Positions 17,867 to 27,910 of a stretch of DNA of 62,609 bases are shown piece by piece. Below the pieces are notes generated by a model that was not told the origin of the DNA, did no database searches, and saw only the letters and a list, made by a program, of their open reading frames with translations. The DNA comes from an uncultured Acidobacteriota bacterium (GTDB taxonomy: Bacteria; Acidobacteriota; Thermoanaerobaculia; Multivoradales; SZUA-115), in assembly GCA_937867335.1 (NCBI GenBank), contig CALMKX010000128.1, positions 1 to 62,609 of the forward strand, read 5' to 3'. Every line of letters starts with the position of its first letter. Position 1 is the stretch's first letter. The position numbers and the translations under genes were made by a program.

Positions 17867-18892
17867 ATGCAGCACTTCCTGAGCCTCGCCGAGCAGACGC
17901 CCGAGGAGATCGAAGGCCTACTCTCCCTGGCCAAAGCCTTCGAGCAGGCCGGCTCCGCCGAGCGGCTGGCCGAACGTCGCCTCGCCGGGCGCATCCTTGC
18001 GCTGCTCTTCTTCAACCCTTCGCTGCGCACCCTGGCTTCGTTCCAGTCGGCCATGGTGCGCCTGGGCGGCTCTACCCTCACCATCTCTCCCGGCCGCGGC
18101 AGCTGGGTGCTCGAGACTCGCGACGGCGCGGTGATGGACGGCGAGGCCTCCGAGCATGTGCGTGAAGCGATTCCGGTCTTGGGCGGCTACGCCGACGCGT
18201 TGGGCATACGCTGCTTCGCGGGCGGTACCGACCTCGAAGCGGATGTGGCCGACCTCGAGTTCCGGCGCATGGCCGCGCTCTCGCCGGTGCCGGTGATCAA
18301 CCTCGAGTCCGCTGTCGACCATCCCTGCCAGGCTCTGGGCGATTGGAAGACTCTCGACGACCTCGCTCTGCCCCGCCGGGGCGGGAGGCTGGTGCTGTCC
18401 TGGGCCAACCACCCGAAACCGCTACCACTCGCCGTGCCGGCCGCGGTGGCTCATATGGCGGCGCTCCGGGGCATGGAGTTGGTGATCCTCCGGCCCACGG
18501 CCTTCGCCCTACCCGAACCCGTGATGGCCCGCGCTCGCGAGGCGGCCGAGCTCTCCGGCGGCCAGGTGATCGAGACCGAAGACCGCGCCGAGGCCCTTGC
18601 CGGCGCTCACGCGGTGTACGCAAAGTCCTGGGCGTCGCCGCTCTACTATGGCCAGCCGGAGGCTGAGGTCGAACTGCGCCAGAGGCTCTCGGACTGGTGC
18701 GTGCGGGAAAGCTGGTTCGCCCCGGCCCGACCGGACTGCCGCCTCCTCCACTGCCTGCCGGTGCGGCGCAATGTGGTGGTGGCCGACGAAGTGCTCGACG
18801 GACCGCGCAGTGCGGTCTTGCAGCAAGCCAAGAATCGTCTCTGGGTGCAGATGGCCGTGCTGGCCCGGCTGCTTCGAGGAGAGTCGCGATGA
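17867..18892 (+). CDS. argF': N-succinyl- (or N-acetyl-) ornithine carbamoyltransferase
   Basis: A 341-residue transcarbamylase of the acylornithine branch, which makes N-acylcitrulline from carbamoyl phosphate. Carbamoyl-phosphate motifs are FFNPSLRT (about 47-54) and HPCQ (about 152-155); HCLPVRRN (about 295-302) is also diagnostic. In Xanthomonas acetylornithine enzyme the specificity residue is Glu92 (TEEH) and in Bacteroides succinylornithine enzyme Pro90 (KPEH). Here the aligned block is MDGEASEH, with Ser95 at that site. The segments LETRDG, EAIPVLG and HPKPLPLAVP also look closer to the Bacteroides enzyme. ATG 17867 follows a purine-rich AGGGGAAGGGGG. Ordinary ornithine carbamoyltransferase is excluded by these blocks. 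Confidence 0.85.
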   Translation: MQHFLSLAEQTPEEIEGLLSLAKAFEQAGSAERLAERRLAGRILALLFFNPSLRTLASFQSAMVRLGGSTLTISPGRGSWVLETRDGAVMDGEASEHVREAIPVLGGYADALGIRCFAGGTDLEADVADLEFRRMAALSPVPVINLESAVDHPCQALGDWKTLDDLALPRRGGRLVLSWANHPKPLPLAVPAAVAHMAALRGMELVILRPTAFALPEPVMARAREAAELSGGQVIETEDRAEALAGAHAVYAKSWASPLYYGQPEAEVELRQRLSDWCVRESWFAPARPDCRLLHCLPVRRNVVVADEVLDGPRSAVLQQAKNRLWVQMAVLARLLRGESR

Positions 18893-19818
18893 GCAAGGAT
18901 GTGGGGCAGCAGATCGCCGACGCCGCACGGTTGCGGAGCCTTTTTCCCTATCTCCGGATGTACCGGGCCAAGACCTTCGTGATCAAGGCCGGCGGCGCGT
19001 CGCTGGACACTCCCGCCAAGGCCAAGGCCCTGCTCAGCCAGGTGGCGGTGCTCCAGGAGCTGGGAATCCGGGTGATGGTGGTGCACGGCGGAGGCGAGGA
19101 GGCGAGCGAGCTCTCGCGCGCCCTGGGCCTCGAGGTGCAGTTCGTGGACGGCCGGCGGATCACCTCCGACCGAGCCCTCGAGGTGACCACCATGGTGCTC
19201 AACGGCAGCACCAACACCCGGCTGCTCGCTGCCGGGCGGGCTCTCGGCCTGCGCACCGTGGGCATCTCGGGGGTGGACAGCGGCTTGATCCAGGCCCGTC
19301 GCCGCCCGCCGGTGGTGGCCCGGGACGGCTCCACGGTGGACTACGGTCACGTGGGAGACATCGACCGAGTGGACCCCTGGCTCGCCGAGCGGCTGCTCGA
19401 GGACGGAGCCATCCCGGTGGTGAGCCCGATCTCGGCGGATGCCGCCGGGGCCCTGCTCAACATCAACGCGGATTCCGTGGCCTCGGCGCTGGCGATCGCC
19501 CTCAAGGCCGTGAAGCTGATCCTGGTCACCGAGGCCGCCGGTCTACTGGACCACCCCGAGCTGCCGGGCTCGCTGATCTCCTACACCGACCTCGCCGGCC
19601 TCGCGCGGCTGAAAGCCAACGGCAGCGTCACCGCCGGCATGCTGCCCAAGCTCACCGCCATCGAGCGCGCTCTCGAGGAGGGCGTGCCCCGCGCACACAT
19701 CGTCTCGAGCCAGGTGCCGGACAGCTTGCTGATCGAGGTCTTCACCAACGAAGGCTCAGGAACCTTGATCGTCCCCGAGCTCGCCACGCTCTCGAGCGCC
19801 GAGCAAGCCGCACCTTAA
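18889..19818 (+). CDS. argB: N-acylglutamate kinase ArgB
   Basis: A 309-residue amino acid kinase that phosphorylates N-acetyl- or N-succinylglutamate. Seen: IKAGGASLD (phosphate-binding loop, about residues 29-37), VVHGGGEEASEL (about 64-75), the block TTMVLNGSTN and NINADSVASALA near the ATP site, with LVTEAAGLL following. The C-terminus has GSVTAGMLPK, the conserved Lys loop. The ATG overlaps the argF' stop (ATGA). With argC and argF' it gives three consecutive steps. argA/argJ, argD, argE, argG and argH are not in the window. Confidence 0.92.
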   Translation: MSKDVGQQIADAARLRSLFPYLRMYRAKTFVIKAGGASLDTPAKAKALLSQVAVLQELGIRVMVVHGGGEEASELSRALGLEVQFVDGRRITSDRALEVTTMVLNGSTNTRLLAAGRALGLRTVGISGVDSGLIQARRRPPVVARDGSTVDYGHVGDIDRVDPWLAERLLEDGAIPVVSPISADAAGALLNINADSVASALAIALKAVKLILVTEAAGLLDHPELPGSLISYTDLAGLARLKANGSVTAGMLPKLTAIERALEEGVPRAHIVSSQVPDSLLIEVFTNEGSGTLIVPELATLSSAEQAAP

Positions 19819-19827
19819 GAGAGGTGG

Positions 19828-21159
19828 CTATTTCTCGGCCGCGAGCGGCTCGCGAGTACCTGGCACACGGGCCCCCGGCAGGACCAAGCCCCGGCTGAAC
19901 AGCTGGTAGATCGGCGAGGCCATGCCGGTGGTCACCACGGCCATCAGCACCATGATGGTGAAGAAGGTGGGAGTGATCACTCCGCGCTCGAGGCCGATGT
20001 TGAGCAGAATCAGCTCCATCAGCCCGCGGGCGTTCATCAGCACGCCGATGATCGCCGAGTGCCGCCAGCTCTCGCCGGTCACTCGCGCCGCCACCATGCA
20101 CGCAACGCCCTTGCCCAGAATGGAGATCAGGATCACCACCGCCGTCAGAGTCCAGAGCTCCACCGTGTTGACCAGGTCGATCTTGGTGTTCAAGCCCGAG
20201 TAGACGAAGAACATGGGCAGGAACAGCGAGGTGGTGAGCTGTTCGATGCGCTCCGTCAGGCGGTCGGCGAACCGTCCCTTGGGCATCGAAGCGCCGCAGA
20301 TGAAGGCGCCGAACACGGCGTAGATGCCGATCAGGTCGGTAAAGAAGGCGCAGAACATCAGCACCACGATGACCACCGTGAAGGCGTCCATGGTGAGCTC
20401 GCCGCGTTGGCGGAAACGCTCGCCGAAGGTGGCGGCGAAGAGCCAGCGCCCTGCGGTGAGCATCACGATGCCGTAAGCCACTCCGCCACCGACCGTCATC
20501 CAGGCGGTTTCCGGTGTCTTGTGGAACACCGCCAGCACCAGCGCCAGGAGACACCAGGCGATGGCGTCGTCGATCGAGCCGGCGGCGAGAGTCAGGGTGC
20601 CCAGGCGGGTGTTGGCGATGCCCCGCTCGAAGAGGATGCGCGCCAGCATCGGAAAGGCTGTGATCGAGATCGACGAGCCCACGAAGAGCCAGGCGATCGG
20701 CGCGCTGACATCGCCGTGGAAGAGATCGCTGCGGCGGAGCAGAACGGGCAGGAGCGCCGCTCCCACGAGGAATGGCACGGCGATTCCCGCTCCCGAAACC
20801 AGTCCGGCCGTTTTCGCTCGGCCGCGCAGCAGGCTGAGGTCGAACTCGAGGCCGATCACGAACATATAGAGCACCAGCCCGACCTGGGCCAGGGCGTAGA
20901 GGATGCTCATGTTCGGATGGCCCACCTGAACGGTTCCGGCAGCCGTCTCCAGGGCCAGCTGCTTGGGGAAGAGCCAGACCTGCACCTCGGGAGCCACCAG
21001 GCCCAGCAGCGACGGCCCGAGGAGCACTCCGGCCACCATTTCCATGAAAACCTGAGTCTGCCCCAGGAACTTGCGCCCCAGCCAACCGACCAGACGGCAG
21101 GTGGCGATGATCACCGCCAGCTGCAGGAAGAGGTGGATGCCGATCTGGAAGTTGCTCAT
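19828..21159 (-). CDS. Cation:proton antiporter, CPA2 family
   Basis: A polytopic inner-membrane protein (443 residues from this start) with about 12 hydrophobic segments and the CPA2/KefB-type transport core: GQTQVFMEMVAGVLLGPSLL, MFVIGLEFDLSLL, ITAFPMLARIL and the AAGSIDDAIAWCLL segment with the paired acidic residues of the ion site. It most likely exchanges Na+ or K+ for H+. There is no C-terminal RCK/TrkA-N domain, so it is not a full Kef system. ATG 21159 follows AGGAGG closely; an in-frame ATG at 21198 is possible. It converges on argB with a nine-base gap. Confidence 0.88.
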   Translation of the reverse strand: MSNFQIGIHLFLQLAVIIATCRLVGWLGRKFLGQTQVFMEMVAGVLLGPSLLGLVAPEVQVWLFPKQLALETAAGTVQVGHPNMSILYALAQVGLVLYMFVIGLEFDLSLLRGRAKTAGLVSGAGIAVPFLVGAALLPVLLRRSDLFHGDVSAPIAWLFVGSSISITAFPMLARILFERGIANTRLGTLTLAAGSIDDAIAWCLLALVLAVFHKTPETAWMTVGGGVAYGIVMLTAGRWLFAATFGERFRQRGELTMDAFTVVIVVLMFCAFFTDLIGIYAVFGAFICGASMPKGRFADRLTERIEQLTTSLFLPMFFVYSGLNTKIDLVNTVELWTLTAVVILISILGKGVACMVAARVTGESWRHSAIIGVLMNARGLMELILLNIGLERGVITPTFFTIMVLMAVVTTGMASPIYQLFSRGLVLPGARVPGTREPLAAEK

Positions 21160-21298
21160 GCGCCTCCTGCTGGGCGGTGCTCGCTCGAGAACCCGCACAG
21201 GGCTACAGGCTGTAGCCGCGCAGTTGCTCGAAAGAGGATCTTATCGGCAACTGGGGAGGCCGTGATGGCCTCCCCGAGGTTGCCGCGAGGAAGGAGGC

Positions 21299-22777
21299 TC
21301 AGTTCTTGGCGGCCGCGTTACGCAGCACGCTGTGGCGCGCCCCATAGACGAAGTAGAGGATCAACCCAATCGCCATCCAGACCAGAAGCCGAATCCAGGT
21401 ATCGCCCGGCAAGCCTGCCATCAACCCGAGAGAGACCAGGGCCGAGAGAGGCCCCACCACCCACACCATCGGCACAGCGAAGGGCCGTTGGAGGTTCGGC
21501 TGCTTGACGCGCAGCACCACAACTCCCACCGAGACGATGACGAAGGCGAGCAGCGTGCCGATCGAAACCAGCTCGCCGAGGATGCCGATCGGCACAAGAC
21601 CGGCGAAGATGGCCACCACCAAGCCGGTCAAGAGCGTGGTGTTGGCCGGGGTGCGGAAGCGGGGGTGGACTTTGCTGAACCAAGGCGGAAGCAGTCCGTC
21701 CTTCGCCATCGACATGAAGACACGCGGCTGGCCGAGCATCATCACCACCATCACCGACGACAGGCCGGCAAGCGCCCCCAGCTTGACCAGGGTTGGCATC
21801 ACCGTCAGCAACCCCGACCACATCGAACCGGCGGCCTTGGCCTTAGCGGCATCGATCGCCACTGCCATGGGTGCCTCACCACTCAGCTCGGTGTAAGGAA
21901 CCAAGCCCACCATCACGCCCGATACCAGCACGTAGAGGAGAGTGCAGATCGCCAGCGAGCCGAGGATACCGATCGGCATGTCCTTCTGCGGGTTGCGCGC
22001 TTCCTGCGCGGCGGTCGAGACCGCGTCGAAGCCGATGTAGGCGAAGAAGATCACGCCAGCACCGCGCAGAATGCCGCTCCAGCCGTACTCGCCGAACTTG
22101 CCGGTGTTGGGCGGGATGAACGGCTTCCAGTTGGCGGTGTTGATGAAAGAGACACCCGCCATGATCACCAGCAGCACCACAATCACCTTGATGATCACGA
22201 TTACCGAGTTGACCCGAGCGGATTCCTGGATTCCGATTACCAGGAGCAGCGTGACCAGAGCTGTGATCAGTACCGCCGGCGGGTTGAACACCACGTTCCA
22301 GTCCGCCCCCCAGGGCAAATGGACCGTGCCCAGAGGGATCGCATTGGGCATGGTGATGCCGAAGTCGCTCAGCACCCTCACCAGGTAGCCCGACCACCCC
22401 ACTGCCACCGTCGCAGCGCCGAAGGCATACTCGAGAATCAGGTCCCAACCAATGATCCAGGCCACGAACTCGCCGAGGGTGGCGTAGCCGTAAGTGTAAG
22501 CCGAGCCGGCAATGGGAACCGTCGAGGCAAACTCGGCGTAGCACAGGCCGGCTAGCGCGCTCGCTAGGCCGGCGAGCACCATCGAGAGGACAATCGCCGG
22601 GCCAGCGTGGGCCGCGGCTGCATGACCGGTGAGCACGAAGATACCGGTGCCGATGATGGCGCCGATACCCAGGGTGGTCAGGTCGAGCGGGCCGAGCACG
22701 CGTTTGAGGGTGTGCTCGCCTCCGGCGGCCGCCTCGGCCTTCAGCTTCTCGATCGATTTAGTGACGAAGAACGACAT
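21299..22777 (-). CDS. APC superfamily amino acid permease (cationic amino acid transporter-like)
   Basis: A 492-residue amino acid permease with about 12-14 transmembrane segments. The first helix carries the APC substrate motif [15 protein letters not shown] (about residues 34-48), followed by [19 protein letters not shown] and the [16 protein letters not shown] block that is typical of the CAT (cationic amino acid transporter) subfamily. GGAGGAAA lies before ATG 22777. It closely resembles the permease at 24653-26401 on the other strand. Substrate is not determined; amino acid import is the family role. Confidence 0.9.
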   Translation of the reverse strand: MSFFVTKSIEKLKAEAAAGGEHTLKRVLGPLDLTTLGIGAIIGTGIFVLTGHAAAAHAGPAIVLSMVLAGLASALAGLCYAEFASTVPIAGSAYTYGYATLGEFVAWIIGWDLILEYAFGAATVAVGWSGYLVRVLSDFGITMPNAIPLGTVHLPWGADWNVVFNPPAVLITALVTLLLVIGIQESARVNSVIVIIKVIVVLLVIMAGVSFINTANWKPFIPPNTGKFGEYGWSGILRGAGVIFFAYIGFDAVSTAAQEARNPQKDMPIGILGSLAICTLLYVLVSGVMVGLVPYTELSGEAPMAVAIDAAKAKAAGSMWSGLLTVMPTLVKLGALAGLSSVMVVMMLGQPRVFMSMAKDGLLPPWFSKVHPRFRTPANTTLLTGLVVAIFAGLVPIGILGELVSIGTLLAFVIVSVGVVVLRVKQPNLQRPFAVPMVWVVGPLSALVSLGLMAGLPGDTWIRLLVWMAIGLILYFVYGARHSVLRNAAAKN

Positions 22778-22859
22778 TTACGGTTTCCTCCGCGAGTGGG
22801 GGGAAAGGGCCGACCGGCGCGGCGCGACCCCGAACCAGCGATTAGGCCTACACGGCCGT

Positions 22860-24407
22860 TCAGGCCGCATCAGCTCGAGCCGCCTGGCGTCGCCAGGCGA
22901 AGTAAACGGGAACCCCGGCGAGCACGATCAACACGCCCGGCCAGGTGGTCTTCGTCTTGTAGAGGAGCAGCACCGTCGAAATGGTGGCCGCCGCCAGGAT
23001 GTAGAGGATGGGCACCACCGGGTAGCCCCAGGCGCGGTAGGGACGCTCGGCTTCCGGCCGCTTCTTGCGCAGCACGAAGATGCCGGAGATGGTGAGGATG
23101 TAGAACAGCAGCACCACGATGATCACATAGTCCAGGAGGTCGCTGTAGAGATTGCCGTAGGCGGGGTGGCCGGCGGCATCGAGGGCCAGGTTGCCCGCGC
23201 CGTCGCGCAGCCGGGTTCGCGGCAGCACCAGGAACGACGCCCAGAAGCACTGCACCACCAGGCCGAAGGCCGGCACGTGGAAGCGGTTCAGGCGGCCGGT
23301 GCCGCGGAAGAACAGCCCATCCTGGGCCATCGCGTAGTACACCCGAGGTCCCGTGAGCACCAGGCCGTTGTTGCAGCCGAAGGTGGAGATCACGATCCCG
23401 ATCGCCATGATCACTGCGCCAGCCGAGCCGAACACATGGGCCAGCATGGCGGTGGCCACGCGGTCGTCCGGGGCTTGCTGGATCTGGGCGAGCGGCAGGG
23501 TCACCAGGTAGGCCAGGTTGGCGAGCAGGTAGAGCGAAGTCACCAGCAGGGTGCCGAAAGCCAGCGAGAGTGGAATGTTCCGGTTCGGGTTCTTCACCTC
23601 ACCGGCGGTGAAGGTGATGTTGTTCCAGGCGTCCGAGGAGAACAACGACCCTACTTGAGCGACACAGAAGGCCACGAACAGGGCGAAGACCCCGGCTCCG
23701 GCCTGAACCGCCGGAACGAAGGCGAAGTCGGGCTGCACGGCGACGGTGTCGCGCGGCGCCCAGAGGTTGCCGAAGTTGGTCGACACCGCCTCGTGGTTCC
23801 AGCCGGCGAAAAGACCGACCAGGATCAAGAGCACCAGGGCGATGGTCTTGGTGGAGGTGAAGGTGTTCTGGATCAGCTTGCCGATGCGGATGCCGCGGGT
23901 GTTGATCCAGGTCAAGAAGGCGATCATCACGATCGCCACCAGCTGCTGAGTGGAAAGGGAGAGGGCGTAGCTCTCCGAGATGTCGATCGGCGGAATCAGC
24001 CAGCGATCCGGGGCGATCCAGGGCAGCAGCACGCCCAGGTAGCGGGCGAAGCCCACCGCCACGGCGGCGATCGAGCCGGGCTGGATCACCAGGAAGATCG
24101 CCCAGCCGTAGAGGAAGCCCCAGAGCGGCGAGTAGGCCTCGCGGAGGTAGACGTACTGGCCTCCCGCGCGGGGCATCATGCCGGCGAGCTCGCCGTAGGA
24201 AAGCGCGGCGGTCACGGTCAGAAGGCCGGTCACGATCCAGGCGGCCAGCAGCCAGCCCGCCGAGCCCACCCGGCGGGCGATGTCCGCCGAGACGATGAAG
24301 ATGCCGGAGCCGATCATGGCCCCGGCCACGATCATGGTGGAGTCCAGGAGCCCGAGCTCCCGAACGAAACCGGACTCCCTGCCCTGCCCTACCACGTCGG
24401 AGCTCAT
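22860..24407 (-). CDS. APC superfamily amino acid permease (LAT/SteT-like)
   Basis: A 515-residue amino acid permease in a different subgroup from its two neighbours. The first helix has STMIVAGAMIGSGIFIV (about residues 22-38), followed by LSYGELAGMMPRAGGQYVYL, the signature of LAT/SteT-like exchangers. About 12 transmembrane segments follow, and the C-terminus is Arg/Ala-rich. The start ATG 24407 has GAGGAAG upstream; an upstream open extension lacks family similarity. It is 82 bases upstream of the CAT-like gene and on the same strand, so the two may share a transcript. Confidence 0.88.
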   Translation of the reverse strand: MSSDVVGQGRESGFVRELGLLDSTMIVAGAMIGSGIFIVSADIARRVGSAGWLLAAWIVTGLLTVTAALSYGELAGMMPRAGGQYVYLREAYSPLWGFLYGWAIFLVIQPGSIAAVAVGFARYLGVLLPWIAPDRWLIPPIDISESYALSLSTQQLVAIVMIAFLTWINTRGIRIGKLIQNTFTSTKTIALVLLILVGLFAGWNHEAVSTNFGNLWAPRDTVAVQPDFAFVPAVQAGAGVFALFVAFCVAQVGSLFSSDAWNNITFTAGEVKNPNRNIPLSLAFGTLLVTSLYLLANLAYLVTLPLAQIQQAPDDRVATAMLAHVFGSAGAVIMAIGIVISTFGCNNGLVLTGPRVYYAMAQDGLFFRGTGRLNRFHVPAFGLVVQCFWASFLVLPRTRLRDGAGNLALDAAGHPAYGNLYSDLLDYVIIVVLLFYILTISGIFVLRKKRPEAERPYRAWGYPVVPILYILAAATISTVLLLYKTKTTWPGVLIVLAGVPVYFAWRRQAARADAA

Positions 24408-24652
24408 CTTCCTCGTCCCCTCCCGGGTCCTACAGCGATTCGGCGCGGATTCAGGTGGCGGTAGTGTAGCAGTGCGCAAGCTGCTTTGCGACGCCGGGCC
24501 CAGTGCCTCGGCCACACCTCGACCGAACTCCTCCAGCCGCCCATCGAGTTCTGTACAATCCCGGCAGCGTTCGACGCTCGCTCCTCTAACCTGTGCCCCG
24601 GGAGTCGCTCCTTCGGACTCGCCCCGAGGCGCCCGATGCCGGGAGACCCACG

Positions 24653-26401
24653 TTGCTCAAGACCCTCTTTCGCACCAAGGATCTCGATGAGATCCTGGCC
24701 TCCGCGGCGGACCCGCACACTTCGCTCAAACGAGTGCTGGGCGCCTGGCAGGTGACCCTCCTGGGCATCGGAGCGATCATCGGCGCCGGCATCTTCACCA
24801 CTGTCGGCACGGCCACGGCGGGCGATGCGCAACGCCCCGGCGCGGGCCCCTCGCTGATGCTCTCCTTTGTGATCACCGCGGTGGTCTGCGCCTTCACGGC
24901 CCTCTGCTATGCGGAGTTCTCCTCGCGGGTGCCGATCTCCGGCTCGGCCTACACCTACTCCTACGCCACCCTAGGCGAGCTGGTGGCCTGGATCATCGGC
25001 TGGGACTTGATCATCGAGTACGCCGTGGGCAACGTGGCAGTGGCGATCAGCTGGTCCGGCTACTTCCGCAACCTGATGGGGAAGATCGGCATCGACATCC
25101 CTCCCTGGCTGGTGACCGACTACCGGACCGGGGCCAAGATCGAGGGCCTGTTCGACTCGGCCCCCCATGTCTTCGGGGTGCCGATCGTCTTCAACCTGGT
25201 GGCCTTCTTGATCATCATGGCGATCACCGCCATCCTGATCCGCGGCGTCCAGGAGTCCTCTCGGTTCAACGCCGCCATGGTGCTGATCAAGCTCCTGGTG
25301 CTGATGTTCTTCGTGGGTATCGCGCTTTCCCTGGTTTCGCCCGCCAAGATGGCCGTGAACTACCATCCCTTCTTCCCCAACGGCTTCGCGGGCACTCTCC
25401 ACGCCGCAGCGGTGGTGTTCTTCGCCTACATCGGCTTCGACGCTGTCTCCACGGTGGCCGAAGAGACCAAGAACCCACGCCGGGACCTGCCGATCGGCAT
25501 CCTGGCTTCGCTCGGCATCTGCACGCTGATCTATGTCGTGGTCTCGGCCATTTTCATCGGCCTGGTGCCGTTCCAGAAGATGGTCTCGGCCACCGCCGCC
25601 CAGCGCGCCGAGCCCCTCACCATGGCCCTCGACTACGTGGCCCCCAACAGCCCCTTCGCTTCCACGATCGTGGCCCTGGGCTCGGTGGTGGCGCTCTCCG
25701 CGGTGTTGCTGGTCTTCCAGATGGGTCAGCCGCGGATCTTCTTCTCGATGGCCCGGGACGGCCTGCTCCCCCAGGGTTTCGCCAAGGTCCATCCGCGCTT
25801 CAAGACTCCGCACGTCACCACCTTCGTGACCGGCCTGGTGGTGGCCACGATCGCCGGCTTCGCCAACATCGACGAGATGGTGGACCTGACCAACATCGGC
25901 ACCCTCTTCGCGTTCGTGCTGGTGTGCATCGGCGTGCCGCTGCTGCGCCGCCAGGAGGCGAGGAAGCCCGAATCCGCCGCGTCGCAGGGTGCCTTCCGGG
26001 TGCCCGGCGGGCCCTACCTGCTGCCCCTGATGGGTGCGGTCTCGTGCGTGGGCCTGATGGTCTACTTGCCGCCCGCTTCCTGGTGGCGGTTCGTGGGCTG
26101 GCTGTTGATGGGCCTGGGTGCCTATTCCTCGTACGGTTTCGCGCATAGCACGGTAGGACGCAAGCTGGGCCGGCCGACTACTACCCCGAGCTCGCTGCGC
26201 CTGGCGGCGATCGGCTTTCTGCTGGCAGGGCTCGGGTTGATCTTGATTCCTCACGAGCTGCCGCTCGGCCAGATCTTCGCCAGCCTCGCGGCGCCGGGCG
26301 ACGCACCGCGGGCGGCCCTGGGCAGCTGGCTGGCGGTGCTCGGCGTGGCCACCGGCCTCGCCGGTTGGTTCCCCGTCCTGCGGCGGCCGGCGACGAGCTA
26401 G
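24653..26401 (+). CDS. APC superfamily amino acid permease (cationic amino acid transporter-like)
   Basis: A 582-residue permease of the CAT group. It starts MLKTLFRTKDLDEIL, typical of the group, with helix 1 motif GIGAIIGAGIFTTVG and ALCYAEFSSRVPISGSAYTY. A C-terminal pair of extra hydrophobic segments (after about residue 525) exceeds the length of its paralogue at 21299-22777. I chose TTG 24653 because GGGAG lies seven bases before it; an in-frame GTG at 24593 would add 20 residues. It is divergent from the LAT-like permease, so the cluster has inverted CAT paralogues around it. Confidence 0.88.
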   Translation: MLKTLFRTKDLDEILASAADPHTSLKRVLGAWQVTLLGIGAIIGAGIFTTVGTATAGDAQRPGAGPSLMLSFVITAVVCAFTALCYAEFSSRVPISGSAYTYSYATLGELVAWIIGWDLIIEYAVGNVAVAISWSGYFRNLMGKIGIDIPPWLVTDYRTGAKIEGLFDSAPHVFGVPIVFNLVAFLIIMAITAILIRGVQESSRFNAAMVLIKLLVLMFFVGIALSLVSPAKMAVNYHPFFPNGFAGTLHAAAVVFFAYIGFDAVSTVAEETKNPRRDLPIGILASLGICTLIYVVVSAIFIGLVPFQKMVSATAAQRAEPLTMALDYVAPNSPFASTIVALGSVVALSAVLLVFQMGQPRIFFSMARDGLLPQGFAKVHPRFKTPHVTTFVTGLVVATIAGFANIDEMVDLTNIGTLFAFVLVCIGVPLLRRQEARKPESAASQGAFRVPGGPYLLPLMGAVSCVGLMVYLPPASWWRFVGWLLMGLGAYSSYGFAHSTVGRKLGRPTTTPSSLRLAAIGFLLAGLGLILIPHELPLGQIFASLAAPGDAPRAALGSWLAVLGVATGLAGWFPVLRRPATS

Positions 26402-26578
26402 GCGGGGAGGAGGGGAGCGCTTCCTGCCGCCGGCGGTGAGCAGGAAGGCGCGGACTATGGCAGGATGCGCGGCGGGGCACCCGGAACCGTCGCTCGACCG
26501 AGAGCGTAGCTCGTTTCGTTCGGGCGTCCCCGCCGGCCTGCGGTTGGCCAGAGTGCTAGACGGTGGAGCAGGCTTCTG

Positions 26579-27910
26579 ATGAGTGAGACTCCAGCTTCGA
26601 CTCCCTCCCGCCTCAGCGGGCGCCAGTGGCTGTTCTGCGCCATTGCTGCGCTGGCCTTCTTCTTCGACATCTATGAGCTCCTGATGCTGCCGCTGGTGGT
26701 GCGGCCAGCCCTGGCCGAGCTCCTGGGGGCGGCACCCGGTAGCCCGCTCTTCAACCGCTGGACCGGGCTGCTCTTCTACCTGCCGGCAGTGTGCGGCGGC
26801 GTCTTCGGCCTGCTGGGCGGGTATCTGACGGATCGCTTCGGCCGCCGCCGGGTGTTGGTGTGGAGCATCCTGCTCTACGCCGGCTCGGCCTTCGGCGCGG
26901 CCTTCGCCACCTCGGCCTCGGCGCTTCTTCTCTTGCGCTGCACCACTTTCGTGGGCGTGTGTGTGGAGTTCGTGGCCGGAGTGGCCTGGCTCGCCGAGCT
27001 CTTCCCGGAGCCCCGGCTGCGCGAGAAGGTGCTCGGCTACACCCAGGCGTTCTCCTCCCTGGGCGGGCTCGCGGTCTCGGCGGTCTACGGCCTGGTGGTG
27101 AAGCTCGGGCCAAGCTTGCCGGAGATCGCCGGCGGCCACCAGGCCTGGCGCTACACCTTGATCTCCGGATTGATTCCGGCCTTGCCCTTGCTCCTGGTTC
27201 GCCCCTGGCTTCCGGAATCCCCCCTCTGGCAGCAGGAGCGGCAGCGCACACGGCCCAGCCTGGGCGAGCTCTTCACCCCCGGGCTCCTGCGCACCACGCT
27301 GGTGGCCGCCCTGCTCACAGCGGTTTCCTACGGCCTGGCCTTCGGCGCTCTCCAGCAGACACCGCGGATCGTGCCGGGCCTGGCCGACGTCAAGGACCTG
27401 ACGCCCCAGGCTCGAGAATTCGCCGTCAGCCGAGTGCAGATGGCGCAGGAGGTTGGGGGCCTCGTGGGCCGCACTCTCCTTGCAGCTCTGGCTCTGGTGG
27501 TGGTGTCCCGGCGCAGGCTGCTGCAGATCTTCCTCGTGCCGGCGACCTTGGTCTTGCCCCTGATCTACTGGCTGGCCCCGGGGCAAGGCTGGGGCTTCCT
27601 GGCCGCCGGGGTCTTCGCCGGCGGCCTTCTGACCATCGGCCAACATAGCTTCTGGGGGAATTACCTTCCCCGCGTCTACCCAACCCATCTGCGGGGCACC
27701 GGTGAGAGCTTCGCCGCCAACGTCGGCGGTCGCATGATCGGTACCGCGGCCGCGCTGGCTAGCACTCAGCTGGCCAGCGCCTTCTCTGGAGCTGGCCCGG
27801 CCGTGGCCCTGGCCCATGCCTGTGCCTTGGTCGCACTGGGCGTGGGCCTGGTCGGCATCGTCGCCAGCTTCTGGCTGCCGGAGCCGGACCCGCTGGCCAA
27901 AACGGAATGA
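26579..27910 (+). CDS. MFS transporter, sugar/metabolite symporter-like
   Basis: A 443-residue major facilitator protein with about 12 transmembrane segments. The loop 2-3 signature is GGYLTDRFGRRRVLVWS (about residues 80-96), and a large central loop follows helix 6 (WLPESPLWQQERQRTRP), as in the sugar porter and metabolite:H+ symporter groups. The substrate is unknown. Its TGA overlaps the kup ATG (ATGA), so the two proteins are probably co-translated. Upstream is a 177-base gap without a recognisable gene. Confidence 0.85.
   Translation: MSETPASTPSRLSGRQWLFCAIAALAFFFDIYELLMLPLVVRPALAELLGAAPGSPLFNRWTGLLFYLPAVCGGVFGLLGGYLTDRFGRRRVLVWSILLYAGSAFGAAFATSASALLLLRCTTFVGVCVEFVAGVAWLAELFPEPRLREKVLGYTQAFSSLGGLAVSAVYGLVVKLGPSLPEIAGGHQAWRYTLISGLIPALPLLLVRPWLPESPLWQQERQRTRPSLGELFTPGLLRTTLVAALLTAVSYGLAFGALQQTPRIVPGLADVKDLTPQAREFAVSRVQMAQEVGGLVGRTLLAALALVVVSRRRLLQIFLVPATLVLPLIYWLAPGQGWGFLAAGVFAGGLLTIGQHSFWGNYLPRVYPTHLRGTGESFAANVGGRMIGTAAALASTQLASAFSGAGPAVALAHACALVALGVGLVGIVASFWLPEPDPLAKTE

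Noticed and set aside
24552-24559. TGTACAAT as a -10 box for the CAT-like permease at 24653
   Set aside because: No -35 box stands at 16-18 bases upstream, so it is not separable from chance.
24971-27817. 948-residue minus-strand open frame
   Set aside because: It runs antisense to an APC and an MFS gene, is Gln/Gly/His-rich and has no recognisable motif.
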